Both the position numbers and the translations under genes were made by a program. Positions 1 to 8,099 of a stretch of DNA of 23,703 nt are shown here, piece after piece. The stretch's first letter is position 1. Each line of letters starts with the position of its first letter. The DNA lies in assembly GCA_905207905.1 (NCBI GenBank), contig CAJLNC010000039.1, forward strand, positions 1-23,703, in the 5' to 3' direction. A model generated the notes under the pieces. That model saw only the letters and a program-made list of their open reading frames with translations, was not told the origin of the DNA and did no database searches. The stretch comes from an uncultured Lachnospiraceae bacterium. Its GTDB lineage: Bacteria; Bacillota_A; Clostridia; Lachnospirales; Lachnospiraceae.

Positions 1-1
1 T

Positions 2-2596
2 TTTCCCTATCTGCATTATGTGGGAAATTACCTCCGGGATTTTGCGGAGAATCTTTTCCAGGGGGATTTTTCTGTAAAAATGTATGATTTTACCCTGGGT
101 ATGGGAGATGATGTGAATGCGGTTTTCCGTTCGCATCCCCTGGATTTTCTGAGTGTCCTGGTGCCGGGACGGTATACGGAAGTTTTGTATAATCTCCTTA
201 CGCTGCTGCGGATGTATCTGGCAGGGCTTGGCTTTTCGGCTTTTTGCCTCTACATGAAGCGCCCGGCTTCTGTGGCGCTGCTTGGCAGTATGGTTTATTT
301 AAGCTGCGGCTATGTGATGAAGCTTGGAATGATGCATCCCACCTTTCTTTCCGCCATGATTGTTTTGCCTCTGCTGCTTCTGGGGGCGGAGCAGGTGATG
401 AAGAAGGGCAGTATTCTGCTGTTTTCTTTTGTGACGGCTATGGGCTTTTTAAGCAATTATTACTTTATGTATATGTGTACCCTGGCCTTGGGCATTTACG
501 TGCTGGTGCGCTTTTTTGAGCTTTATCAGGACAGGAGAGGGAGAGAATTTTTTTCTCTGTTTTTTCGGATGGGGGGCGCTTATTTGCTGGGGCTTGGAAT
601 GACGGCGGCAGTGCTGTTTCCCACTATTATGAGGCTTACTTCCTCCCTGCGTCTTGAAACAGAAAGCGCAGGAGAAAATTTGCTGTTTTATGAAAACTGG
701 AAACGGTATTACCAGTGGTTTTTGGATCTGATTGCGCCCTATCGGAATACGGGGAGCAATACGCATCTGAATTTTTGTGTTTTGGCGATTCCGGCGGCGG
801 TGCTGCTGTTTCTGCAAAAAGGACGGAAATATCTGGGGCTGAAAGCGGCCCTGGCCCTGGAGGCGGTTATGCTGCTGATCCCGGCAGGCGGTTATGTGAT
901 GGCAGGGTTCAGCAATGTGAACAACCGCTGGACGTTTCTTCTGTCCTTTACCCTGGCGCTTGTCTGCGTTTTTGTATTTCAGGAGTTTCATGTGCTTACC
1001 CAAAAAGCCAGGCGGGCACTTCTGATTTTGTGTCTGGCCTTTGGCGGGGCAGCGGCTTATGATTACCTGTTTCAGTCCCAAAATCCCTATGTGCTTCTGG
1101 GATTTGGGGAGCTTTTGGCAGCTGCCTGCCTGCTGGCATTTGGGACAAACTTATGGAGAGGGAAAAAAGAACGGATGAGAGCCCTCTTTGGGCTGGTGAT
1201 GGTGAGCACCCTGATCAACAGCTATGCCACCTTCAGCCCCTCTCTTGGAAATATGTCCAGCCAGTTTACAGACAGAGGGCAGGTGCTTTCTGACTATGAA
1301 ACTTCTCCCTACACCCGGTACAGCCGGATTGAGGAGGATGGATTTTTCCGCACGGATACCAGCGTGATGGGAACCGGGAAGGAGAATTGCTCGGTGATCT
1401 TAGGTTATCAGGGCGTCTCTATGTACAACAGTGTTCTGAACGGAGATCTGACCCAGTATCTATTAGATCAGGAGAGCCCGGGAATCAATGCTGTGCATCG
1501 GATTTTTGGCCTGGACGGCCGTACAGCCTCAGAGGCGCTGGCTAATGTAACGTATTATATGACTGCGGCAGGGGATGAACAGCAGGTGCCGTACGGGTTT
1601 GCGCTGGATCAACAGGCCTCCACGGCAGAGTATTCCATCTATAAAAACCAGCATCCGCTGGCTTTCGGGTACACTTATGATACGGTGATTGGCCGGGAGG
1701 ATTATGAAAAGCTAAGTCCCCTGGAACGGCAGCAGGTGATGCTGGAGGCTGCTGTGGTGGAAAGAGGGGAAGCTGGAAAACCGGAAAAAACTGGTGAGAC
1801 AGAAGATGCGGCGCAGACAGAAAAGGAAAAAGTCAGCGGATTTCCCAAGAGAATCTCATCTCCTTCTCAGGAGATTTTGACCATACCGGTAGAACTGCCC
1901 CAAAAGGGAGACGGGATAAAGGCCACGGAAAATGGATACCGGGCTGTGGAAAATCTGGCGGAACTTTCGTTTCCTTTTGAAAAGAAGGCCGGATATGAGT
2001 GCTACGTCCGTTTGGTGGGTCTGGAACGCAATCGGGACTATAGCTTTGTGGATGTGTACACCGACGAGCTGGCAAAGACGTTGACGGTTCGGGGAAAAAC
2101 AGCAGTCTATTCTCTGGGGCGCAGCAATTATCTGGTAAATTTGGGGCATTATGATCAGGACGGCCAGGGAAGGATCCGCATCAGCTTCCGGGAAAAAGGC
2201 AATTATAAGCTGGCCGGTGTGGAACTTTGCTATGTTCCGCTGGGACAGTATGAAGCGCAGATAGAGCAGTTAAATCAGGAGGTTTTGGAGGATGTGGAGT
2301 TTGGCACCAACCGGATTTCTGGCAGGGTAAGTCTGGAAGACAAAAAAATCATGGCCTTCTCCATTCCCTACAGCAGGGGGTGGAAGGCCACGGTAGATGG
2401 GAAACCGGCAACCCTTGAAAAGGTAAATGTAGCTTATCTTGGTCTTTCCCTGGAGCCGGGAGAACATGAGGTGCTTCTTACTTACCGTTCTCCCGGAAGC
2501 AGGGCAGGAACGCTGGTAACCGTGATCAGTGTGGCGGTGTTTGCGCTTCTTCTTGTTTTGTGGATTCGGAAACGTCGGTTCTGGTCAAAATCGTAA
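2..2596 (+). CDS. YfhO-family multi-pass membrane protein (5' end off window)
   Basis: YfhO-family proteins are large membrane proteins. B. subtilis YfhO works with the GT2 enzyme CsbB to put sugar on lipoteichoic acid outside the cell. The reading frame is already open at base 2 (FPYLHY precedes the GTG at 20), which fits the conserved N-terminal region after TM1, so the true start lies upstream and the GTG is probably not the start. About 860 codons are visible, near the family's full length. The first half is a run of about ten or more hydrophobic segments. Then comes a long extracytoplasmic part with a charged, low-complexity stretch near visible residues 580-615. It ends with the family-like SRGWKATVDGKP region, one last TM (VTVISVAVFALLLVLWI) and a basic tail. 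The 3' end overlaps the convergent minus-strand gene by 71 bases. The family call is firm; the glycan substrate is inferred. Confidence 0.82.
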   Translation, partial: FPYLHYVGNYLRDFAENLFQGDFSVKMYDFTLGMGDDVNAVFRSHPLDFLSVLVPGRYTEVLYNLLTLLRMYLAGLGFSAFCLYMKRPASVALLGSMVYLSCGYVMKLGMMHPTFLSAMIVLPLLLLGAEQVMKKGSILLFSFVTAMGFLSNYYFMYMCTLALGIYVLVRFFELYQDRRGREFFSLFFRMGGAYLLGLGMTAAVLFPTIMRLTSSLRLETESAGENLLFYENWKRYYQWFLDLIAPYRNTGSNTHLNFCVLAIPAAVLLFLQKGRKYLGLKAALALEAVMLLIPAGGYVMAGFSNVNNRWTFLLSFTLALVCVFVFQEFHVLTQKARRALLILCLAFGGAAAYDYLFQSQNPYVLLGFGELLAAACLLAFGTNLWRGKKERMRALFGLVMVSTLINSYATFSPSLGNMSSQFTDRGQVLSDYETSPYTRYSRIEEDGFFRTDTSVMGTGKENCSVILGYQGVSMYNSVLNGDLTQYLLDQESPGINAVHRIFGLDGRTASEALANVTYYMTAAGDEQQVPYGFALDQQASTAEYSIYKNQHPLAFGYTYDTVIGREDYEKLSPLERQQVMLEAAVVERGEAGKPEKTGETEDAAQTEKEKVSGFPKRISSPSQEILTIPVELPQKGDGIKATENGYRAVENLAELSFPFEKKAGYECYVRLVGLERNRDYSFVDVYTDELAKTLTVRGKTAVYSLGRSNYLVNLGHYDQDGQGRIRISFREKGNYKLAGVELCYVPLGQYEAQIEQLNQEVLEDVEFGTNRISGRVSLEDKKIMAFSIPYSRGWKATVDGKPATLEKVNVAYLGLSLEPGEHEVLLTYRSPGSRAGTLVTVISVAVFALLLVLWIRKRRFWSKS
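2456..2496. repeat. 10-bp perfect inverted repeat inside the yfhO-like 3' coding end
   Basis: CCGGGAGAAC (2456-2465) pairs perfectly with GTTCTCCCGG (2487-2496) across a 21-base loop. It lies within the YfhO-like coding sequence and 30 bases past the stop of the convergent minus-strand gene. It could form a 3'-end hairpin on that transcript, but no U-run follows on either strand. One 10-bp repeat of this kind is expected by chance in a window of this size. Confidence 0.4.
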
Positions 2597-4121
2597 GCGT
2601 TTTATGCTGGTAGGCAGTTTCATAGCCGTTTGCTTTTAGATTTTCGATAATGCCCGGGTATTTCTTCTTGTCAGAATGGAATACCAGAGCATATTTTGCC
2701 TCTGAGACCAGACTGGTATCCAGCATACTGTTATATCCTGCGTTTCGCGGCATTGCCAGGGTCAGCGCCGTCTGCGCTCCGGGCTTGCGAAGGCCGTACT
2801 GGGCAATGGTATTGTCCCAGCGGCTGTTTGCCGGTGAAATGTCGAAGATTTCCTGAAAATCTTCCTTTGCTGTCTGGTAAAGCTGTTTCTGCTCTTCGGT
2901 AAAAACCCGGCGTTCCAGATTGTTTACGGACATCTGATAGAAGGAAGGCAGGGCAAAGAGGGACAGCAGCAGGCAAAGAAACGTCAGCTTTTTGCTGCGG
3001 CAGAGAGCCAAAAGCAGCACAGCGCTGGCAAATGCGGTGTTTAGTCCTCTGCATACGGTCCACAGAGAGGGATTGTGGTATACCAGGCAGTACCCTCCCA
3101 GGGCTCCTGCCAGCAGATAGAAAGCCAGCAGGTACAGGAGCAGATTTTTTGGGACTGGTTTTGGGGCGCCTTTTAAGGAGACTTCTTTACAGCCCCGATT
3201 GATAGCCCGGAGAGCCAGAAACAGGGTGAGAAACAAAATGATCAGGAAGGTCAGGAGAAACAGGGATACGAAGCCGTAGGAGGTAGTCCTGTTTTCCCAA
3301 AGACCAGCTGGAGTAAAATTTTTCAGCACCAGCCAGGCACTGTTTATTTTTTTCAGGATCATTTCTTTTAGAGAGAGGGTCTCACCGCTGGAAACGTACA
3401 GGGGAGATACCACTAAAAACAGAACCTTTCTCATGAACACTGCCAGAACGGCAGTGATGATCCCGGAGATTCCAAGGCGCAGCCACAGTTTTTTTACCGG
3501 GAGTACCAGCATCAGGTATACGGGAACAAACAGAGTGAGCAGCAGGTAGGCCTGGGCACAGTAAAGCAGAAACAGAGGCATAAAAACGTATTGAAAGAAT
3601 TTTCCGCAGCCCTTGTAGATCCGGATCATGCAGCCGGTGAGCACAATGCCAAGCCCCCATCGCAGTGGTTCTGCCATGGAAGAGACGGAGTAGAAAATAT
3701 TCAGAAGCAGGGTGCAGTAGCCGATGAGCAGATAGGGAAGCTCTTTTTTGGTGACCCTTGCCAGCAGAGCGAAGAAAAACAGTGCAAGCCCCAGCATGGT
3801 CACATTGGCAATGCACATGGAGTAGAGATCAAAACCAAAGATCTTCCCCCAAATGGCATAGGGAATCAGGATGGCAATGCCCCAGGGGCCGAAGGTTCCG
3901 TGAGGAGCATGAGTGCCGTTGTAGCCAAAGTACCCCAGGGGCATATTGGAGTCTACCATGGCGGTAATCTGATGATACCAGAACAGTTCGTCCGACACCA
4001 CCGGGGCGGCGCTGACGGCGGTTCCCGTAAGTTTCATAAAGAGAAGCCACAGAAGAAAAAGGGCTGCTGGAAGAAAAACCAGCAGGAAATAAAAACTGTA
4101 AAGTTTAGATTTTTGTTTCAT
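2526..4121 (-). CDS. Multi-pass membrane protein, possible GT-C-type glycosyltransferase
   Basis: I do not recognise a named family with certainty. The 531-residue product is strongly hydrophobic, with about ten or more predicted TM segments. The first (about residues 7-28) is followed by an extracytoplasmic loop with SDELFWYH near the start and GYNGTHAPHGTFGPW further on. An acidic residue in the first outer loop and a polytopic body resemble GT-C glycosyltransferases that use polyprenyl-phosphate sugars. The C-terminal 120 residues are soluble (VFTEEQKQLYQTAKEDFQE onward). I chose the ATG at 4121, which follows an AGAGG with a 9-base gap, over the in-frame ATG at 4160. The gene is divergent from the GT2 operon and runs tail to tail into the YfhO-like gene, so it sits inside a surface-glycan cluster. 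The glycosyltransferase role is inferred from fold-like features and context. Confidence 0.7.
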   Translation of the reverse strand: MKQKSKLYSFYFLLVFLPAALFLLWLLFMKLTGTAVSAAPVVSDELFWYHQITAMVDSNMPLGYFGYNGTHAPHGTFGPWGIAILIPYAIWGKIFGFDLYSMCIANVTMLGLALFFFALLARVTKKELPYLLIGYCTLLLNIFYSVSSMAEPLRWGLGIVLTGCMIRIYKGCGKFFQYVFMPLFLLYCAQAYLLLTLFVPVYLMLVLPVKKLWLRLGISGIITAVLAVFMRKVLFLVVSPLYVSSGETLSLKEMILKKINSAWLVLKNFTPAGLWENRTTSYGFVSLFLLTFLIILFLTLFLALRAINRGCKEVSLKGAPKPVPKNLLLYLLAFYLLAGALGGYCLVYHNPSLWTVCRGLNTAFASAVLLLALCRSKKLTFLCLLLSLFALPSFYQMSVNNLERRVFTEEQKQLYQTAKEDFQEIFDISPANSRWDNTIAQYGLRKPGAQTALTLAMPRNAGYNSMLDTSLVSEAKYALVFHSDKKKYPGIIENLKANGYETAYQHKTLTILTRTDVSESTKQEEAQTPPH

Positions 4122-4177
4122 AACAGAATTCCTCTCTTTTTTCGTTTGGGGTTGTGGCAATCTCTGTCTGGCAATGT

Positions 4178-4234
4178 TTTTCGGGCGGTTTTTCAGAAAC
4201 AGGAATCTGCTCTTTTAGGAAAAAACCCCGAAAA
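4178..4234 (-). other. Leader hairpin in the divergent intergenic region
   Basis: TTTTCGGG (4178-4185) pairs with CCCGAAAA (4227-4234), and GTTTTT (4188-4193) continues against AAAAAC (4221-4226) after a 2-base bulge, giving about 14 paired bases. It falls in the predicted leader of about 150 bases of the minus-strand membrane-protein gene. No terminator-like U-run follows on either strand, and no known riboswitch was recognised. Confidence 0.4.
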
Positions 4235-4275
4235 TCCATCAGGCGGATGCTGTCGCAGCCCTCAGAATATAGCTT

Positions 4276-4304
4276 ATCTTACCATCTGGCAGGCCGGTGT
4301 ACAA
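4276..4304 (-). promoter_or_regulatory. Predicted sigma-A promoter of the minus-strand membrane-protein gene
   Basis: Read on the minus strand, TTGTAC (4304-4299) is followed after 17 bases by TAAGAT (4281-4276), with an extended -10 TG one base upstream. Transcription would start near 4269 and leave a leader of about 150 bases before the ATG at 4121. It lies back to back with the plus-strand promoter at 4337-4365. Confidence 0.5.
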
Positions 4305-4336
4305 GAGATAATCCTTTTCTTTTTCCACTGTTTTGC

Positions 4337-4365
4337 TGTACAAATAGAAAAATGTCTGCTAGAAT
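4337..4365 (+). promoter_or_regulatory. Predicted sigma-A promoter of the GT2/ATP-grasp/CapK operon
   Basis: TGTACA (4337-4342), a 17-base spacer and TAGAAT (4360-4365) with an extended -10 TG at 4357-4358. The start point would be near 4372, about 35 bases before the ATG at 4407. Confidence 0.5.
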
Positions 4366-4406
4366 AAAAACGTACAAATGAAAAAGTAGTTCTAGGAGGC
4401 ATTTAT

Positions 4407-5444
4407 ATGCTGCATACAGTGATTATTCCCTGTTACAAGTCAGATCAGACCATCCGCAAGGTGGTGGAGATGACGATGGCAGAGTTTGAACGGATGGGCC
4501 GGAAGGAATATGAGTTCGTTCTGGTGGATGACTGTTCGCCTGACGGGGGAAAGACAGTGCAGGTTCTAAGGAGCCTGGTGCAGGACTATGCATGTGTGAA
4601 AGTGGTAGAACTGGCAAAGAACGCCGGCCAGCACAATGCAGTGATGGCGGGCTTAAATTATGCGTCCGGAGATGTGATCATCGCCATGGATGATGATGGA
4701 CAGACTCATCCTTCCCAGCTTCCTATTATTTTGGACGAGCTGGAGAAGGGGTATGACATTGTTTACGGATACTATCCACAGAAAAAGCACAGCAAATTCC
4801 GCAATTTCGGAAGTTATATCAATTATCTTACCGTGAGGATCCTGTTAAAAAAGCCGAAGGATCTGAAAACCTCCAGCTTTTGGGCTATCCGAAGGTTTGT
4901 GCGGGATTACGCAGTTCAGTATCCCAGCGCCTACACCCATCTTCAGGGGGTGTTCCTTCGAATTACCAGAAATATCGGTTCTGTGCCCATTCAGCATTTT
5001 GACCGGGAGGTGGGTACTTCTAATTATAATATGAAGAAGCTGCTGCAGCTCTGGTCCAATATTCTCGGCTTTTCCACAGTCCCCCTTCATCTGGCCATGC
5101 ATCTGGGCTATTTCTTTGCAGGGGTTGGTTTCATTGGAGCCGTTGCCGTTGTGATCCGGAAGATCATCCGTCCGGTGACTGCCATCGGCTGGCCGTCCAT
5201 GATGATGGCCATCTGCTTTTTCTCTGGACTGATCCTGCTGTTTTTGGGGCTGATCGGAGAATACATCGGAAGAATTTTCCTGGGAATGAACAACAATCCT
5301 CAGTTTGTGGTGCGCCAGATAGACGAACACGGAGTCAGTCCGTACCTGCTGAACCGGGAGGGGATTCGGTTTGAGAAAGTATCGGAGATGGAAGAGAAGG
5401 GAAATCAGGAACACGAGGAAGCAAAGAGGGAGGAGCACGTATGA
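4407..5444 (+). CDS. GT2 family polyprenyl-phosphate-type glycosyltransferase (ArnC/CsbB/GtrB-like)
   Basis: This is a predicted membrane-anchored GT-A enzyme that moves a sugar from a nucleotide donor onto a polyprenyl phosphate on the inner face of the membrane. The N-terminus reads VIIPCYKSDQTIRKVV, followed by the nucleotide-binding LVDDCSPD (D41-D42) and the metal-binding AMDDDGQTHP (D95-D97). Two C-terminal TM hairpin segments lie near residues 234-252 and 261-288, as in ArnC, GtrB and CsbB. The 345-residue length fits the family, with an extra Glu/Lys-rich tail of about 20 residues. AGGAGG (4394-4399) sits 7 bases before the ATG. The stop overlaps the next gene's start (ATGA), so the two are translationally coupled. 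A YfhO-like protein nearby suggests it is the cytoplasmic half of a CsbB/YfhO-type glycosylation pair. Donor sugar unknown. Confidence 0.88.
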   Translation: MLHTVIIPCYKSDQTIRKVVEMTMAEFERMGRKEYEFVLVDDCSPDGGKTVQVLRSLVQDYACVKVVELAKNAGQHNAVMAGLNYASGDVIIAMDDDGQTHPSQLPIILDELEKGYDIVYGYYPQKKHSKFRNFGSYINYLTVRILLKKPKDLKTSSFWAIRRFVRDYAVQYPSAYTHLQGVFLRITRNIGSVPIQHFDREVGTSNYNMKKLLQLWSNILGFSTVPLHLAMHLGYFFAGVGFIGAVAVVIRKIIRPVTAIGWPSMMMAICFFSGLILLFLGLIGEYIGRIFLGMNNNPQFVVRQIDEHGVSPYLLNREGIRFEKVSEMEEKGNQEHEEAKREEHV

Positions 5445-6616
5445 AGAAGTTAATGGTTATGGGCGCTGGCATCTACCAGGTGCCTCTGATTAAAAAGGCA
5501 AAGGAGATGGGAATTCACACCATCGCAGTCAGTATTCCCGGAAATTATCCGGGCTTTGCGGTGGCGGATGAGATCTGCCATATCAATACCGTAGATTATG
5601 ACGAGGTGCTGCGGGTTGCCAGAGAAAAGAAGATCGATGGCATTGTGACAGCGGGAACGGATGTGGCGGTGATCACCATCGGCAAGGTCTGTGATGAGAT
5701 GGGACTTTGCGGTTTGAGTTTTGAGGCTGCCAAAGTGGCTGCGGACAAGATGCTGATGAAGGAGCGGTACGAAGCCTGCGGAGTCCGTACAGCCAGATAC
5801 CGGAAGGTGTATTTTGAGGAAGATGTGCAGGAGGCCATCCAGGATCTGGAGTATCCCCTGATTTTTAAGGCTGTGGATTCTTCCGGAAGCAGAGGCATCA
5901 CCAGAGTCAACACTCCGGCAGATATTGAGCGGGCAGTGGAGGCGGTGAAGAAAACTACCAGAAAAAAATACTATATTGTGGAAGAATTTATTATCGGTGA
6001 GGAGTTTGGCGCCCAGGCCTTTGTATTTGGCGGAAAAGTTCAGTTTGTGCTGCCTCACGGGGATTATGTATTTGTGGGGGATACCGGGGTTCCGGTGGGA
6101 CATTTTGCCCCGTATGAGCTGGACGATGAGCTGCTTGCAGATGTGTATGACCAGACTGAGAAGGCGGTCAAGGCGATGGGGCTGGACAACTGTGCCATCA
6201 ATGCAGATTTTATTATGAAGGATCACAAGACCTATGTGCTGGAGATCGGAGGCCGTTCCGGAGCGACCTGTCTGGCAGAGCTGGTTTCTATCTACTATGG
6301 CTATGATTATTACGAAAAGATTATCCAGGCCGCTTTGGGAATCCAGCCGGAATTTCCCCAGGATCAGGCGGTGCCGAATGCCAGCAAACTGCTGATGAGC
6401 GACAGGGACGGAGTAATTCGCTCTATGGCCAATCACAATGCTCCGGATGAGCGGATTTATGAGATCATGTTTGACTACACAGTGGGAGACTCAGTGAAAA
6501 AATTCCATGTAGGGCCAAACCGAATCGGGCATGTGATCACCAAGGGTAAAACGCTGCAGGAGGCCACAGACGCCCTGGATGAGGCGCTTAATAAAATTGA
6601 GATCTGTGTGGAATAA
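5441..6616 (+). CDS. ATP-grasp ligase (CarB/PurK-like fold), substrate unknown
   Basis: ATP-grasp enzymes activate a carboxylate as an acyl phosphate and join it to an amine or similar nucleophile. The 391-residue product has a Rossmann-like pre-ATP-grasp domain (MKKLMVMGAGIYQVPLIKKA; ITAGTDVAVI-like strand near 70), then the ATP-grasp core: the Gly-rich SSGSRG loop at 147-152, the YIVEEFIIGEEFGAQ strand region, and the metal-binding INADF and VLEIGGRSGATC (E268). A C-terminal domain of about 90 residues follows. It resembles carbamoyl-phosphate-synthase-like ATP-grasp proteins, but it stands alone, with no CarA or purine gene nearby. It is coupled to the GT2 gene by an ATGA overlap and followed 56 bases later by a CapK-like ligase, so it probably acts on a surface-glycan precursor or an amino-acid-like group attached to one. 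Fold certain; reaction unknown. Confidence 0.82.
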   Translation: MKKLMVMGAGIYQVPLIKKAKEMGIHTIAVSIPGNYPGFAVADEICHINTVDYDEVLRVAREKKIDGIVTAGTDVAVITIGKVCDEMGLCGLSFEAAKVAADKMLMKERYEACGVRTARYRKVYFEEDVQEAIQDLEYPLIFKAVDSSGSRGITRVNTPADIERAVEAVKKTTRKKYYIVEEFIIGEEFGAQAFVFGGKVQFVLPHGDYVFVGDTGVPVGHFAPYELDDELLADVYDQTEKAVKAMGLDNCAINADFIMKDHKTYVLEIGGRSGATCLAELVSIYYGYDYYEKIIQAALGIQPEFPQDQAVPNASKLLMSDRDGVIRSMANHNAPDERIYEIMFDYTVGDSVKKFHVGPNRIGHVITKGKTLQEATDALDEALNKIEICVE

Positions 6617-6672
6617 CAGGGAGGCGAAGGCGTTTTGCACGGTTCCCCAGAAGAATAGAACGGAGGAAAGCA

Positions 6673-7986
6673 ATGTTTGAAAAGCTGCAGAAAAAGCTGG
6701 GAAATGTGTATCTGCTTTTTGATCTTACCAAGATGAAAAAGAAGATCCCCAGGAATTTTTCAAAGGTGATGGATATGCAGTCACGCCGGCTGCAGAAACT
6801 GATGAAAAAGGCTTACAAGATCCCTTTTTACAAGGAACGCTTTGACGCGGCAGGGGTGAAGCCGGAGGATATTAAGACGGGAGATGATCTGGCAAAGCTG
6901 CCTCTTCTGACGAAGGACGACCTGCGGGAGTGGATGAATCAGGAGCTTCAGAATCCGAAGTACAAGGATTGGATTGTGGATACCACCAGCGGTTCCACGG
7001 GAAAACCATTGTCAGTGCTGTTTTCTCCTAAGGAAAAGGCTTATATGAAGGCCAACTGGTTTCGGGTAATGATGGTGGCCGGATACAATCCCTTCTTTGG
7101 AAAGACTATGAGCCGTATCAATGCCCATGATGAGAATGCGGGGGGGAGAGATACCTTTCTGCAGCGATTCGGGATTCTGCGCCGGAAGTATGTGGATCAG
7201 TATGCGCCGGAGGCGGAGGTGATCGACGCAATCAATGAGTACAAGCCGGATTGGCTTTACATGAACAAGACAGAACTGATGCGGATTGTTCTTTACAGCA
7301 ACAAGACGGGCAAGAAGATTTTTCACCCGAAGTTTTACGATCCCATCAGCGAAAAGGTGGATGAAAACAACCGGAAACTGTTTATCAAGACTCTGGGAGA
7401 AGGAATCATCGATTCTTACGGAAGCGCTGAGACTGGAGCCTGCATGGTGCGGCTGCCCGGGAAGTCCTACTATGTGATTCACAATGATTCTTTTGTGGTG
7501 AATGTGGTGGACGATCAAAATCAGCTGGCAGAGGAAGGAAAGCTGGTGATCACACCGCTTTACAAGACGGATCTGCCTCTGATCAACTATTCTATTGGGG
7601 ATAAGGCTACCTGCAAGGTGAAAAACGGCGTGCGGTTTGTCACCAGCGTGCAGGGACGGATGAATGATTATTTTTACTATGAGGACGGAAGTGTTACCAG
7701 CTTTTTTGAGGTGACTCCGGTGATCGCCCACTGCGCGGACATTCTGCAGATCCGCTTTATCGAGGAGACCTATGATCGGATCCATGTGCAGATCGTCCGG
7801 GATGATAAGGCCAAGATGAACCGGCAGGAGATCGAAGCGTATCTCACCACCAACCTGAACAAGATCTTTAAGAAGCCTTTTGAGTTCGAGTTTGAGTGGA
7901 TGGATTCTATTCCGCCGGATAAGAATGGAAAGCTGCGGATGATCGTGTGCAATGTCAAGCAGGATGAAAGCAGCAGGGCGTTTTAG
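6673..7986 (+). CDS. CapK/PaaK-like adenylate-forming ligase
   Basis: Members of the phenylacetate-CoA ligase / CapK (coenzyme F390 synthetase-like) branch of the ANL superfamily adenylate a carboxylate and pass it to CoA or another acceptor. The 437-residue protein shows the P-loop TTSGSTGKP at 104-112, the adenylate-binding DSYGSAETG at 247-255, and a C-terminal mobile domain ending near PPDKNGKLRMIV, where the Lys matches the usual catalytic lysine region. The N-terminal MQSRRLQKLMKKAYKIPFYK is typical of CapK-like proteins found in polysaccharide clusters. GGAGG lies 8 bases before the ATG, and no promoter was seen in the 56-base gap, so it is probably the last gene of the GT2 operon. A hairpin terminator follows at 8010. 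The acyl or aminoacyl substrate cannot be read from sequence. Confidence 0.85.
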   Translation: MFEKLQKKLGNVYLLFDLTKMKKKIPRNFSKVMDMQSRRLQKLMKKAYKIPFYKERFDAAGVKPEDIKTGDDLAKLPLLTKDDLREWMNQELQNPKYKDWIVDTTSGSTGKPLSVLFSPKEKAYMKANWFRVMMVAGYNPFFGKTMSRINAHDENAGGRDTFLQRFGILRRKYVDQYAPEAEVIDAINEYKPDWLYMNKTELMRIVLYSNKTGKKIFHPKFYDPISEKVDENNRKLFIKTLGEGIIDSYGSAETGACMVRLPGKSYYVIHNDSFVVNVVDDQNQLAEEGKLVITPLYKTDLPLINYSIGDKATCKVKNGVRFVTSVQGRMNDYFYYEDGSVTSFFEVTPVIAHCADILQIRFIEETYDRIHVQIVRDDKAKMNRQEIEAYLTTNLNKIFKKPFEFEFEWMDSIPPDKNGKLRMIVCNVKQDESSRAF

Positions 7987-7990
7987 GAAA

Positions 7991-8041
7991 GCGGCAGCAA
8001 ATGCGGTCTGCCGCAGGTGAAGAAGTCTGCGTGGCTTTTTT
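7991..8041 (+). terminator. Intrinsic terminator with a competing upstream hairpin
   Basis: GCC-GCAG (8010-8016) pairs with CTGC-GGC (8027-8035, 2-base GT bulge) across a 10-base loop and is followed by TTTTTT (8036-8041), a usable terminator for the CapK-like gene. A second hairpin, GCGGCAG (7991-7997) with CTGCCGC (8008-8014), shares the 8010-8014 segment, so the two stems cannot form together. Confidence 0.55.
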
Positions 8042-8099
8042 ATGCGTCCGAAAAGGGCGGGAGAGAGTCTGACAGTAGAAGAAGAGAATATGGCTGATC

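Noticed and set aside
3591..4367. 258-codon plus-strand frame
   Set aside because: Antisense to the minus-strand membrane protein and crosses its promoter; no membrane or domain pattern.
5450..6436. 328-codon minus-strand frame
   Set aside because: Antisense to the ATP-grasp gene; no ribosome-binding site and no domain pattern.
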